Assembly: GCA_020353055.1 (NCBI GenBank) | Contig: CP070686.1 | Span: 418,888-462,981 of the forward strand | Length of the DNA: 44,094 nucleotides | From: Caldifarciminota bacterium | GTDB taxonomy: Bacteria > Hydrothermota > Tepidihabitantia > SM23-42 | Direction: 5' to 3' | Shown: one piece after another, positions 1 through 9,341 of the stretch | Position numbering within the stretch: position 1 is the first letter of the stretch | Layout of the letters: each line of letters opens with the position of its first letter | The notes under the pieces: generated by a model | What the model was told of the DNA's origin: nothing | Seen by the model: the letters and a program-made list of their open reading frames with translations, nothing else | Databases searched by the model: none | Position numbers and translations under genes: made by a program

Positions 1-1
1 G

Positions 2-1765
2 AATGCGCGTGATGGTTGGGAGTATGTGATCATTGTGCCGGATGATCCGGTTTTTGAGGCTTGGGCGGATACGATCAAGGCCTGGCGTAAGTTGCAGGGG
101 ATCAGTTGTGAGGTTTTCACCTTGACCGAGATCGGTGGCAGTTCGGCGAGTGCGATCGAGGGTTTTTTGAATACGGCGTATGCGACCTGGGATCCGGCGC
201 CGGTGGCGTTTTTGATCCTGTCCGACTATCCGTCGTCCGGTGACCTCTACGGTGTTACATCACCGATATGGAATGGCTATAGTGTTTCGGACAACATGTA
301 TGCCGATGTCGATGGTGATGACCTGCCGGACATGCATCACGGACGTATTTGCGCGCAAACAGGCACGCAATTAGCGTTCATGGTTAATAAATTTCTGAGT
401 TACGAGCGTGACCCATATGTAGAATACAGATTCTATGATGAACCGCTGGTCGTTGCTGGTTGGGCCAGCACTTCTTGGTTTCAGATCACCGCTGAAATAG
501 TACGTGGCTTTTTAGACTATGGTTTATCAAAGAACCCTGTTCATCAGTATGCAATATATTCTGGCAGCGTGTTTCCAGGCTGTCCATGGTCGGCCGCGCC
601 CAATACGTCCGGTATAGTGCAGTATTTCTACGATCTCGGCTGGCTCAGTGACACTTTGAACCCCCATAATGCCAGTTACTGGAGCAATGGTTCAGCATCA
701 GGCATAAACTCCGCTGTAAATTCAGGTGCCTTTTTCGTTCAGCATCGTAGTGTCGGCGGCGAGACTGCCTGGCTGTATCCTCAATATACGGTCAATGATC
801 TTTCTGGTTTAACAAATGACATGTTTGCATTCATAAATTCCACCAGTTCATCGACCGGTAAATACAACTGGGCAGACGAGTGTTTCGTCGAGAGATTTCA
901 CAGAATAAGCCACGGCGCGTTAGGGGCGAATGCACCCGCAGAAATTGGTTATTCCTTTGTTACCGATATATATCTGTGGGGCATGATCGACGGCATGTGG
1001 CCACAATTCATGCCTGACTATCCTGGACCACGTATGTCAGGGTATGACAACCTCAGGCCTTGTATGGGTATGACCTCGGGCAAGTACTACCTCGCGCTGC
1101 CGAGCTGGCCTTATATCGCGCAACAAAAAGCGAACGTGTATCATTTGTTTCATCATCATGGTGATGTTTTCATGACTTTGTACTCGGAGGTACCTCAGAA
1201 TTTGACTGTGGTTCACGATACTTTGCTACCTGCTGGCCAGAACTCTTTCACAGTCAGTGCGGATGACAGTTCGATCGTTGCGCTTGCGGTGGATGGTGAG
1301 ATCATTGGAGTTGCGGAGGGGACAGGATATGCTGTTGAAGTCAGTATTACTCCGCAGAGCGGGGGAGATACGCTCAAGGTTACGGTGACCAAGGCAAACT
1401 ACTACCGTTATGAATCGGACGTGCCTGTGGTACAGGTCGGCATTCTTGAGAACGGTACTGAAGCATCAGGGTTGGTGCGGAACATTGAAATCGAGCCAAA
1501 TCCTTTTACACAGACAACTGATATCAGATATCAGATGTCAGATAATGGGACAACGCAATCCGAACAGAGTGTGAATCTCAAGATCTATGACGTTAGTGGT
1601 CGACTTGTGAAGTATTTTAGCCGATTATCTGTTGTCAGTCATCAGTTATCGGTGCAGTGGTGTGGCGATGACAACGCTGGCAACAAATTGCCTGGTGGCG
1701 TATACTTTGTTAAGTTGAGCACTGACGGGATCGACATATTGAAAAAAGTAGTACTGCTCAGATAA
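2..1765 (+). CDS. Gingipain-fold (peptidase family C25-like) secreted protein, 5' end cut by the window
   Basis: The reading frame is open from base 2, and the residues before the first internal Met (NARDGWEYV) continue the typical C25 opening, so the true start lies outside the window. Counting from that Met (base 26), the C25 fold covers about residues 1-340, followed by a beta-sandwich linker and a sorting domain (about 490-579; IYDVSGRLV, LPGGVYFVKL, KKVVLLR). The catalytic His region is visible (QHRSVGGETAW, about 238). The second conserved Cys motif is present (DECFVERF, about 285). The nucleophile Cys that should lie about 11 residues before it falls in a Ser/Thr-rich stretch (INSTSSSTGKY), and no Cys is there. 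It is therefore probably a non-peptidase member or one with altered chemistry. Its predicted role is cell-surface or secreted. It converges with the next gene. Confidence 0.8.
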   Translation, partial: NARDGWEYVIIVPDDPVFEAWADTIKAWRKLQGISCEVFTLTEIGGSSASAIEGFLNTAYATWDPAPVAFLILSDYPSSGDLYGVTSPIWNGYSVSDNMYADVDGDDLPDMHHGRICAQTGTQLAFMVNKFLSYERDPYVEYRFYDEPLVVAGWASTSWFQITAEIVRGFLDYGLSKNPVHQYAIYSGSVFPGCPWSAAPNTSGIVQYFYDLGWLSDTLNPHNASYWSNGSASGINSAVNSGAFFVQHRSVGGETAWLYPQYTVNDLSGLTNDMFAFINSTSSSTGKYNWADECFVERFHRISHGALGANAPAEIGYSFVTDIYLWGMIDGMWPQFMPDYPGPRMSGYDNLRPCMGMTSGKYYLALPSWPYIAQQKANVYHLFHHHGDVFMTLYSEVPQNLTVVHDTLLPAGQNSFTVSADDSSIVALAVDGEIIGVAEGTGYAVEVSITPQSGGDTLKVTVTKANYYRYESDVPVVQVGILENGTEASGLVRNIEIEPNPFTQTTDIRYQMSDNGTTQSEQSVNLKIYDVSGRLVKYFSRLSVVSHQLSVQWCGDDNAGNKLPGGVYFVKLSTDGIDILKKVVLLR

Positions 1766-1812
1766 CATCGTTTCGAGATTTTGCCAATTGGCGAAATAGT
1801 GAATTTTGCTTA

Positions 1813-1847
1813 AAGACCCAGCACTCCGTGGAGAAGCGCCGGGTCTT
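1813..1847. terminator. Hairpin between convergent genes
   Basis: AAGACCC (1813-1819) pairs with GGGTCTT (1841-1847) around a 21-base loop. It sits in the 145-bp gap between two convergent stop codons. There is no clear T-tract, so intrinsic termination is likely weak. Confidence 0.45.
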
Positions 1848-1910
1848 GTCCCTCCTGGGATTGCCCATGTCAGATTTGAAGAGAGATTTCCCGCGTTTGT
1901 TTTGGTGCTA

Positions 1911-4406
1911 TTACTTAACCAATAATACCTTCCTCGTTTCCGAAAAATCACCAGTTCTCAGTGTGAGAAAATATGTGCCGCTGGCGATATTATCGCCTGG
2001 CTGCCATGAGAATTCGTGGATACCAGCATGCAGTTGTCCGTCGATCAATTTTTCGACCAAGCGACCCGTGATATCAAAGACGCTTATCTGCACTTCCTGA
2101 CTGCGCTGCAGATTGATACTATAGTTGAATTCCCGGTATGAGGGGTTTGGAAATACATTACCCAATACTATTGAGGAGAGCGGCTCGCCTGTTTTGTTTT
2201 CCTCTATGCCGACAGGATACGCACCGAATTGACAGACGAATCCATCCCATTGACCGTTATGTGTTGTATCATATGCACCGGAAGTTACCGGGAAGTCGGG
2301 GCTGTAAGTGCGCCCCACTGCCACCAGAGTGGAATCATCAATGAGGGCAAAATCATTCGCCATTTCAGAGAAATACCCTCCAAGATAGCTACAATAAACC
2401 AGATCGTCGGTCCCATTGTTTTCAGGATATAGCCGTGCTATATAGGCATCGTAGTTGCCACCCATGATCGTGTCATATGCACCGGACGTAGTAGGAAAGC
2501 CGGACTCAGCTTGTCCGGCTAGAACGAGATTACCTGAATGATCAAAAATCAGAGCACAAACAACGTCGCCTTCTTGTATCGCGTCACCGCCGAGAAAAGT
2601 CGAGTAGATCAATTGGTGGCCTGAGGCAGAAAATACGGATACGAAGGCATCCCAGTCTCCTGGTCCTGCGTTGAAAGATGTGTCGTAGGCATTAGGCGTG
2701 GTAGGGAAGTCGGGTGAATGGGTATATCCGCCGATTGCCACCCTTCCACCTGGAGTTATGGTGATCGCGTTCAGAAAGGGACTTTCGCCTGCTGAACCGC
2801 CGAAAAATGTGGAGTATATAAGATCGCTGCCCGCAGCATTCAGTTTTGCCGCGAAGTTATCCCAACCGCCATTATGCGATGTGTCGTAAGCACCGGCTGT
2901 CGTTGGGAAATCGGGTGATAGAGTACCGCCAGCGATAAATACATTATCCGCGTCGTCAACCGCCAACATCAGGTAGTCTGTATTTTCAACAATCGGGTAC
3001 ATATAATACCACCCGTCGTCAGAGCTTCCACCGAGGAAGGTTGAATATACGAGTGAGTCGCCGTCTGCACTCAAACGAGTTATAAATGCATCTCTTACCC
3101 CACCATTGTAACTTGTATCGAAAGCGCCGGGGGTCGTCGGAAAATCCGTCGATGCGGTGTAGCCACAGACGATTGCATCTTCTGTGTTGGAAAGAACCAA
3201 GGACATGATCATATCGTCGGTGTCGGTACCCAGGAATGTTGAATAGATCAACTCGGAACCATCGCTGCTTATACATGCTACAATCCCGTCAAATTGCCCA
3301 TTGTAGCTTGTATCGTATGCCGATGGTGTAACCGGGAAATGGGACGAATAGGTAAAACCACCCACTACAACGTTGTTTGAATTATCGAGAGCAACTTCCA
3401 TTAGAGCATCCACGTCATCTCCGCCAAGAAATGTTGACCATAGCAATACTGTGAGATCAGCATTGAAACATGATATGAATCCGTCATTCTGTCCTTGGTT
3501 ATAGGTTGTATCATATGCACCGTAAATCGTAGGGAAATCTGATGATGCGGTCACACCGACTGTGACTATTTCACCTGAAGACTTGATTGCCACTGAGACA
3601 CTTACATCATTATCTAAGCCGCCTAAGAACGTAGACCACTCGACGCCCGGGTCGATGACGAGGGCGAGACCGAGATCGTTTTCGACCTCAAAGCCATAAC
3701 GCTGGTCATCTATTTTGCGGAAGTTGCAGGCGACAGGTAAACGGTCGCCGAGCGGAAGTTCATACCATGCGGTCGGAAGTTTTTGAGTAATCGGGCCAAA
3801 TTCGGTATCCATTACTAAAACACCATCATCACCGATATGTAGATCCTTCAACCCCTCACAGCAGATGACAACATCTTCGAGGCTCGCTTCTTCGGACAGC
3901 AATAGATCATACTCCAGCCATCCGTTGTGTTCACGCACGCAGAGATCAATACCATCGTAGAGATCTTTATAGATGACTTTTGCATACGACGGCACACTGC
4001 TGCGCCATTGAGTACGGTCATTGCCCAGGAAGAAATTGTGTTTAGTTGCTTGCTTTTCCTGACCCTCAACCAACACCTGTTCAGAGGCACCTTCAAAGGT
4101 TAGTTGGAGCACCGCGCCCTGGGTTTGATCACCGTCGCTGCTTTTATCGAAACGGAAGGTGATGCCGTCCTTTTGCAGCCATGCGCTCATTGCTCCTTTG
4201 CGTGCCAGGTAAGCGACTTCATCTGGCCATTGTCCCTGGTTTTCGATGAATGCCATGGGGCTTTGGGCTAAGTGCCTGACTTGAGGTGAGGCCTCAGCGA
4301 TAAGTTGTGTGTGCTTCCGAGAACCAATGACACCGACCAGACCGATCATTACTACTAGTACACAACATAGCAATACAGATATCCATATTTTTTTACAGAT
4401 CTGCAT
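1911..4406 (-). CDS. SBBP-repeat beta-propeller protein with C-terminal sorting domain
   Basis: An exported protein of 831 residues. The start is set at ATG 4406 because a perfect AAGGAGG (4411-4417) lies just upstream; a longer frame reaching 4487 has no ribosome site. A hydrophobic signal segment (ICKKIWISVLLCCVLVVMIG) is followed by an N-terminal all-beta domain with FIENQGQWPDEVAYLARK, typical of proteins that precede SBBP repeats. Then come about eight SBBP repeats of roughly 55-60 residues (pattern YSTFLGG..DD, DFPTT..AYDT..NG.WD.F). The end is the sorting domain (FDITGRLVEKLIDG, SGTYFLTL, KVLLVK). The likely role is a surface-bound or secreted propeller; the ligand is unknown. It is transcribed alone or from upstream of 4.6 kb. 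Confidence 0.85.
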   Translation of the reverse strand: MQICKKIWISVLLCCVLVVMIGLVGVIGSRKHTQLIAEASPQVRHLAQSPMAFIENQGQWPDEVAYLARKGAMSAWLQKDGITFRFDKSSDGDQTQGAVLQLTFEGASEQVLVEGQEKQATKHNFFLGNDRTQWRSSVPSYAKVIYKDLYDGIDLCVREHNGWLEYDLLLSEEASLEDVVICCEGLKDLHIGDDGVLVMDTEFGPITQKLPTAWYELPLGDRLPVACNFRKIDDQRYGFEVENDLGLALVIDPGVEWSTFLGGLDNDVSVSVAIKSSGEIVTVGVTASSDFPTIYGAYDTTYNQGQNDGFISCFNADLTVLLWSTFLGGDDVDALMEVALDNSNNVVVGGFTYSSHFPVTPSAYDTSYNGQFDGIVACISSDGSELIYSTFLGTDTDDMIMSLVLSNTEDAIVCGYTASTDFPTTPGAFDTSYNGGVRDAFITRLSADGDSLVYSTFLGGSSDDGWYYMYPIVENTDYLMLAVDDADNVFIAGGTLSPDFPTTAGAYDTSHNGGWDNFAAKLNAAGSDLIYSTFFGGSAGESPFLNAITITPGGRVAIGGYTHSPDFPTTPNAYDTSFNAGPGDWDAFVSVFSASGHQLIYSTFLGGDAIQEGDVVCALIFDHSGNLVLAGQAESGFPTTSGAYDTIMGGNYDAYIARLYPENNGTDDLVYCSYLGGYFSEMANDFALIDDSTLVAVGRTYSPDFPVTSGAYDTTHNGQWDGFVCQFGAYPVGIEENKTGEPLSSIVLGNVFPNPSYREFNYSINLQRSQEVQISVFDITGRLVEKLIDGQLHAGIHEFSWQPGDNIASGTYFLTLRTGDFSETRKVLLVK

Positions 4407-4459
4407 ACTACCTCCTTTTTCTGCAGATTCGTTGCACAGTAGATGCAAACTGATTGATA

Positions 4460-4546
4460 CACCCCCACCTTTTTCCTCCCCCTTCAAGGTGGCGGTGAAG
4501 AATAAGGTGTTTCCTCCTCCATGAAGGGAAAGGAAAGGCGGGGGTG
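4460..4546. repeat. Long imperfect inverted repeat
   Basis: The arm 4460-4486 (CACCCCCACCTTTTTCC...) is an imperfect reverse complement of 4522-4546 (TGAAGGGAAAGG...GGGGGTG). A second, smaller pairing (CCACCTT 4465-4471 with AAGGTGG 4486-4492) is nested inside. It fills the gap upstream of the SBBP gene and may act as terminator for the hydrolase gene, as an mRNA leader structure, or be a dispersed palindromic element. Confidence 0.5.
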
Positions 4547-4572
4547 ATGATTGAATACATATTGCCTCAATC

Positions 4573-6033
4573 TCACTTCACTTTGATGACTTTTTGGATC
4601 ATATGATCATCTGTTCCAATGAAGTATATCCCCGGCTTCATCGTTTCCGGCATGACGACTCTTCCTGTGATATCGAAGACCTTATAACTCGTATTTTTCG
4701 GCAGCTGCAAGGGTCCACGTAGAATGGTTGGAAATAGGTCTTGAGTTTCGTACGACCTGGATATTCCTTCCTGCACGCCGCTCTCTGAGGCGATTTCTGA
4801 ATTATACTCTAATGCGTAATCCATGAGCGCGAAAGCAATAGGCACGATGACATTCAACTCTGATGAGGCGTTGGTCAAAACAATGAAGGCAGAACCTTCT
4901 GCAGGACAGAAACCGTACAATGTACGGTAACCGGAAGAACCACCATCATGAAACCATAGCCATCGACCCAGATAATACTGGTAGTGCCATGTGAGGCCAC
5001 CTTTCCAATATGTAGGATCGACGGTGAAATGCGGTGTGAGCATTAGTTCGACGGTTGCACTATTCAAGATCCTATTCGCCCCAAGGGTACCGTATTGCAG
5101 CATTACGGTGAGGTGCTGCGCGAGGTCTCTAACATTTGCCCTAAGTGATGCAGCAGGATAATATGGCATGCCCCAGAGACCCGTGCTGTCGTAGTGCGAG
5201 CCTTTCCATTCATATCCCATTGCGAGGTGCTGTGCATTGAGGTCCGCGAGGAACCAGGACGTCTTATTCATGCGCAGGGGCTGAAAAATGGAGTCCTGAC
5301 AATGAACAGGGAAGCTGTCTTCAATGACTTCAACGAGATAACCAAGGAGGCTAATCGCTGCATTGGAGTACTCATAGTTAGTGCCAGGAGCAACTAAGTC
5401 GTAGTTATAACGTTGATAGTAGATGCCGCCAGGCACGAGGTAGTTCTCCAAGTATTCACCCAAGGGAACAGGAGAGTCGCCATGTATCCAAAGGAGAGAA
5501 TGAATAGTACCGTTATCGCGGATACTTGAAGTATGGGTCATGAGCATGCGGAATGTGATAGGGATATCCGGGAACCGGGGATTGCGCACATCAAAGGGCA
5601 GGTAGTCATTGACGTCATCATCGAGATCGAATTCGCCGCGTTCCCAGAGTTGCATGATCGCGGAGCCTGTCACGGTTTTCGAGATCGACATAAGCGTCCA
5701 TATCGTTGCATTCGTGACCGGCATACTGTCCTCGAGCCGCGCATAACCATAATTCTGCTGCCAGATGACCTGACCGTCCTTGCTGCACCAGGTAGCAACA
5801 CCGGGGACGTGTTCAGTCGTCATTATATTCCGTATTAATGCATCAAGACCGGCGGAATCATAGCGGACGAGTGTGGGAAATGGTTTGACCTCTCGCATAT
5901 CCTGGACCATTTCACGCGCAGCGTCGGGCCGCTTTGACTCATCCATTGCATTTTCTGTATTTGGTGCAACCGGTTGCGCATTACTGGCAACAAACAGCAA
6001 TGATACTGCAAAGACTACTGCAAGAAGCTTCAC
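4573..6033 (-). CDS. Exported beta-lactamase-fold serine hydrolase (class C / PBP4* type) with C-terminal tail domain
   Basis: Serine hydrolase of the beta-lactamase / D-Ala-D-Ala peptidase superfamily (Pfam Beta-lactamase, PF00144 type). Visible motifs in order: SISK (SxxK, nucleophile), YSN (YxN) in YEYSNAAISLLGYL, and HDGG in the third motif position. A signal peptide (KLLAVVFAVSLLFVASNAQ) opens the protein. The last about 55 residues resemble a short sorting domain (YKVFDITGRVV, PGIYFIG). I place the start at GTG 6033, because GGGAGG lies 4 bases before it; the ATG at 6045 would put that ribosome site inside the gene. The substrate is unknown: a peptide, ester or peptidoglycan-like compound. 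A second hydrolase with the same architecture lies at 11744-13207. Confidence 0.85.
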   Translation of the reverse strand: MKLLAVVFAVSLLFVASNAQPVAPNTENAMDESKRPDAAREMVQDMREVKPFPTLVRYDSAGLDALIRNIMTTEHVPGVATWCSKDGQVIWQQNYGYARLEDSMPVTNATIWTLMSISKTVTGSAIMQLWERGEFDLDDDVNDYLPFDVRNPRFPDIPITFRMLMTHTSSIRDNGTIHSLLWIHGDSPVPLGEYLENYLVPGGIYYQRYNYDLVAPGTNYEYSNAAISLLGYLVEVIEDSFPVHCQDSIFQPLRMNKTSWFLADLNAQHLAMGYEWKGSHYDSTGLWGMPYYPAASLRANVRDLAQHLTVMLQYGTLGANRILNSATVELMLTPHFTVDPTYWKGGLTWHYQYYLGRWLWFHDGGSSGYRTLYGFCPAEGSAFIVLTNASSELNVIVPIAFALMDYALEYNSEIASESGVQEGISRSYETQDLFPTILRGPLQLPKNTSYKVFDITGRVVMPETMKPGIYFIGTDDHMIQKVIKVK

Positions 6034-6137
6034 GTTTCCTCCCATTATACGTGTACTATACTATATTGACGCAAACTCATGTCAAAGATGCATCCCCACT
6101 TTCTTTCTTCCTGCTTTAGGAAGAAGTGAGGATTATA

Positions 6138-6349
6138 CTATCTGACAAATAACACCTTCCGCGCTTCTGAATAATTACCTGCACGAAGTGTGATGAAGTA
6201 TACGCCACCAGGCAGTTTCCTGCTGGCGTCATCATTACTACTCCACACTAGAACCGATTCTTGATTCTGGATAGTTGTCATGCGCGGCGGGACGAGTGTC
6301 GTTGTTGTAACAATACCACCACAACATCTGAGAGAACATAATGCTTCAT
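6138..6349 (-). pseudogene. Remnant of a sorting-domain protein gene
   Basis: The 3' part (6138 to about 6260) encodes the end of a sorting domain (SSNDDASRKLPGGVYFITL, ARKVLFVR). The 5' part keeps a ribosome site (GGGGGG) and an ATG at 6349 that starts MKHYVLSDVVVVLL, like a signal peptide, but in another frame and with a stop after about 24 codons. The body of the gene is missing. The simplest reading is an internal deletion that left the start and tail of a secreted protein gene. A short expressed peptide is possible but unlikely. Confidence 0.6.
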
Positions 6350-6487
6350 ATAAACCCCCCTTCAAAATACAATTATTACTGGTTATGAAAGATCACTATA
6401 CAAACCCTAGCCACAGACATGCAACTACAGATTGCACAGCTTATTATGAATACACAGCAAGCTGGCCGCCCTCCAGCTGTTGAAATA

Positions 6488-6552
6488 GAGGTGTAGTGCG
6501 GACAGGACGCATTACACCTCCAGCCACGCGTGCCGTACCGCCACGCGTGGCT
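6488..6552. repeat. Two tandem strong hairpins
   Basis: Hairpin 1: GAGGTGTAGTGCG (6488-6500) pairs with CGCATTACACCTC (6508-6520), 13 bp with one G-T pair and a 7-base loop. Hairpin 2: AGCCACGCGTG (6522-6532) pairs perfectly with CACGCGTGGCT (6542-6552), 11 bp with a 9-base loop. They are one base apart. The surrounding gene-poor stretch 6350-6711 shows nothing else I can name. They lie downstream of the response regulator and may end its transcript, although no T-tract follows on the minus strand. Confidence 0.6.
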
Positions 6553-6711
6553 CCCCTCATTATAGAGTATCTACATAGAATGTCTACGTTTCTACCTTAT
6601 TTAATTATAAGCGCGTTGTTGCATTTCCACAATTGGCAAATTCCTTAAATTGTACTTCGAATTTTCTTAGAAAGCGAAGCTGGTATGTCTGAGCTGGTGG
6701 TTTATGATTTT

Positions 6712-7365
6712 CTAACTATCGAGTGTAATTATACCCTCACTGATCGCGTATCTGGTCAGTTCGGCAACGCTCTTGGCCTTCAATTTTCGCATGATGTTTC
6801 TGCGATGCGTCTCGACAGTCTTTGTGCTTTTGTACAGGTGATGTGCGATATATTTAGTGTTTTTTCCTTCAGCTATGAGCTGAAGTATTTCTCGTTCCCG
6901 CGGTGTCAAGGTTGATTTCACAGCTTTCTTTTTTGTCTGTTGCTTGCCAATACTCTCATCTATAACTATGTGAGCGATTTGTGGACTTATATATTTCTGA
7001 TTTGCCGCGACAATATTGATCGCATCTGTCAGTTCCTTGTAGGCGCAGCTCTTGATAAGATAACCCGAGGCGCCAGCGCGGAACATGTCGACTACATATC
7101 GGCGGTCTGAGTGCATTGATAAGCAAATGACTTTGATTTGCGGAATTGCTTTTCTGATCTTACGGGTCGCCTCCATTCCATTCAGGTCCGGCATCGTGAT
7201 GTCCATTACTATAACGTCAGGTTTGAGTTCAAGAGCGAGTTTTACGGCTTCCCTGCCATTCTCAGCTTCACCAATAATTCTTATGTTGAGTTCCTTCTGG
7301 AGTAGGCTGCGCATACCTTCGCGAAATAGCGTATGATCGTCCGCAAGTAGTATCTTTATACTCAT
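6712..7365 (-). CDS. NarL/FixJ-family response regulator
   Basis: A two-component transcription regulator of 217 residues. The receiver domain (1-120) has the acidic pair D9/D10, phospho-acceptor D55 (VIVMDITMPDLNG) and the conserved Lys in SGYLIKSC. The C-terminal LuxR-type helix-turn-helix (about 148-210) has LTPREREILQLIAEG and the recognition segment STKTVETHRRNIMRKL. A ribosome site AGAGGAT precedes ATG 7365. It lies 86 bp downstream of a histidine kinase of the matching HisKA_3 class and is almost certainly its partner. The target genes cannot be read from the sequence. Confidence 0.93.
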   Translation of the reverse strand: MSIKILLADDHTLFREGMRSLLQKELNIRIIGEAENGREAVKLALELKPDVIVMDITMPDLNGMEATRKIRKAIPQIKVICLSMHSDRRYVVDMFRAGASGYLIKSCAYKELTDAINIVAANQKYISPQIAHIVIDESIGKQQTKKKAVKSTLTPREREILQLIAEGKNTKYIAHHLYKSTKTVETHRRNIMRKLKAKSVAELTRYAISEGIITLDS

Positions 7366-7451
7366 TTATCCTCTGCCATGAGATTTTTTTTCTTGCATTA
7401 CTTTGAGTTGCACACTGACGCCATGTAGGGCATATGTTATCATTATGGCTC

Positions 7452-9341
7452 TTATGTCACTGGCGAAGAAACTTCCAGGGGTGCAATGAGCGCGACCGAT
7501 GATCCTTGACCAACCTTAGATGAGATTTCGAGTTTTCCACGCATATGCCGCAAGCGTTCCTTCAGATTGAATAAACCAAAGCCTTCATTTCTTGTGGTTT
7601 TTTGCTTAAGCATATCTGGGTCAAAGCCAATGCCGTTATCTGTGACTTCAATTCTCATTACATTATCTTTTTTGAATACCGATACGTTTATTTTGCTCGC
7701 TCGTGCATGCTTAGCCGCATTTGTGAGCAATTCGCGTACCGATTGAAAGAGAAGCACGCTGGTATCGTTATGCATCGGTTTTGGTTGCTGATCACATGAA
7801 AAGGCACATTCGATGCTGTGTTTCTTGCTAAATTGTCCTGTTAGCCATTCCAGAGCCGGTTCGAGACCCATGTCATAGAGAATGGGAGGGCTGATTTCAA
7901 AAGTCAGCGAGCGTGTCCGTTCATTAGTATGTTCTATTATTTCTTCAACATCCTCTAGTGCTTTTCCTATTTTGGGTATTGAATTCTCTTCCCGAACAGA
8001 TTGCAATTTGAGCGCTGCAAGCGCTAATGCTTGACTTATATCATCATGCAGATAAGTGGCGATCTTGCGGCGCTGTCGTTCTTCAACAAGAGATAGTTCG
8101 TGAGCAAGTGATCTGAGGTCTGCAGTCCGTTCTTCAACCAATCGTTCCAGGTGGTCACGATGTTTCTTGAGTTCCTTTTCCACCAACTTGCGCCGCTTGA
8201 TCTCATTACGTAATTTCACATTCTTGAGTTGCGAAACCTCGGCTTCTCTCTCTTTCTTTTCAGTCTCGTACCGTGTTCTCAGTGCTTCAATCTGTTTGCT
8301 TTTCGTTGCATTGAAAACTTCTTGTGTGAGTTTCTGGTATTTCTTATAATTCCGCAGTGCTCTCATATGGTCGCGTTGCTTTTCATATAGGGTTGCCAGA
8401 TTTTCATATGCTTCGATCTGAACGTCTTTTGCGCGCTTTTCTTTTGCGTATTGTAGACTATTTTCAAAAGAAATGAGCGCTTCCGTATACTTCCGCGATT
8501 TCATGTAGATATTTCCTAACGCGAGGTGGGTTCTGGCAATACCATACTTATCTCCGATCGTGTTAAAGATTTCTATCGCTTTTGTAAGATATCTGAGCGC
8601 TTTGTTGCTGTTACCCTGTCTGAAGTGGAATTCTCCAATATTTTGATGAGAAAGCGCATAGCCTTTTTTGTCATTGATTTTCTTGAATATTCTCAGGCTT
8701 CTAAGAAAATATCGAAGTGCCTTTTCATGGTAACCTGTTTCGTAGTAGTTGGCACCGACATTCAGGTAAGTTGCTGCGATGTTACGATAGCTATGCATTG
8801 ATTCAAAATACTTAAGGGCTTGCAGGAAGTACTCTGTTCCCTGTTTGAGATCGTGCTGGCGGGACGACATTACGCCCATGTCAAGTAATGCCTGTGCACA
8901 CCCTACTTTATCTCCTATATTCTCAAGCATCTTTAGAGCTTCAACATAATTTGCCATTGCATTCTTATAATCTCCAATTTCAGTATTGATTATGCCATTA
9001 TTCAGCAGACAGTTTGCCCGTCCATTTTCATCCCCGATTTCCTTGTATATTTCAATCGCCATTTTGCAATATTCCTTAGCCTGTGAATACTCAGAAGCGA
9101 TTCGATGAGCGCTGCACATAGTTTCGTAACTGGTGGCAATGCCCTTCTTGTATTTTGATTTTTTTGCGAGCGTTAGGCTGCGTTTGGCAAGCGCTATGGC
9201 TTGCTTCGGATCCGATGCCCGGATTTTGTCGGCAGATTCCAGTAGTGCGTCAATTTTCATCTTGGTAGGATTCCGTTTTATCGCTTCAGAGCGAGGGGTT
9301 CTAGATTTCTTCACTTCATGGGCTCTCTTATTCTCAGGCAT
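7452..9341 (-). CDS. Cytoplasmic TPR-containing sensor histidine kinase (NarX/DesK class)
   Basis: 629 residues and no signal peptide or membrane segment. Residues about 65-345 are tetratricopeptide repeats in pairs of helices (patterns such as GDKVGCAQALLDMGVM, GNSNKALRYLTKAIEIF). A coiled coil follows at 350-420, then the HisKA_3 dimerisation domain with phospho-His H432 (RRKIATYLHDDISQALALA), then a HATPase domain (N box RELLTNAAKHA, G1 box DNGIGFDP). It phosphorylates the regulator encoded just downstream. With no membrane sensor, the signal is probably cytosolic and read through the TPRs. The kinase ATG has no good ribosome site of its own and overlaps the end of a small upstream frame, which suggests translational coupling. 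Confidence 0.92.
   Translation of the reverse strand: MPENKRAHEVKKSRTPRSEAIKRNPTKMKIDALLESADKIRASDPKQAIALAKRSLTLAKKSKYKKGIATSYETMCSAHRIASEYSQAKEYCKMAIEIYKEIGDENGRANCLLNNGIINTEIGDYKNAMANYVEALKMLENIGDKVGCAQALLDMGVMSSRQHDLKQGTEYFLQALKYFESMHSYRNIAATYLNVGANYYETGYHEKALRYFLRSLRIFKKINDKKGYALSHQNIGEFHFRQGNSNKALRYLTKAIEIFNTIGDKYGIARTHLALGNIYMKSRKYTEALISFENSLQYAKEKRAKDVQIEAYENLATLYEKQRDHMRALRNYKKYQKLTQEVFNATKSKQIEALRTRYETEKKEREAEVSQLKNVKLRNEIKRRKLVEKELKKHRDHLERLVEERTADLRSLAHELSLVEERQRRKIATYLHDDISQALALAALKLQSVREENSIPKIGKALEDVEEIIEHTNERTRSLTFEISPPILYDMGLEPALEWLTGQFSKKHSIECAFSCDQQPKPMHNDTSVLLFQSVRELLTNAAKHARASKINVSVFKKDNVMRIEVTDNGIGFDPDMLKQKTTRNEGFGLFNLKERLRHMRGKLEISSKVGQGSSVALIAPLEVSSPVT

Noticed and set aside
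6061-6080. Sigma-54 or sigma-70 promoter for the first hydrolase
   Set aside because: A TTGACA is present, but the spacing to TATAGT is 14 or 19 bases and the -24 GG is absent.
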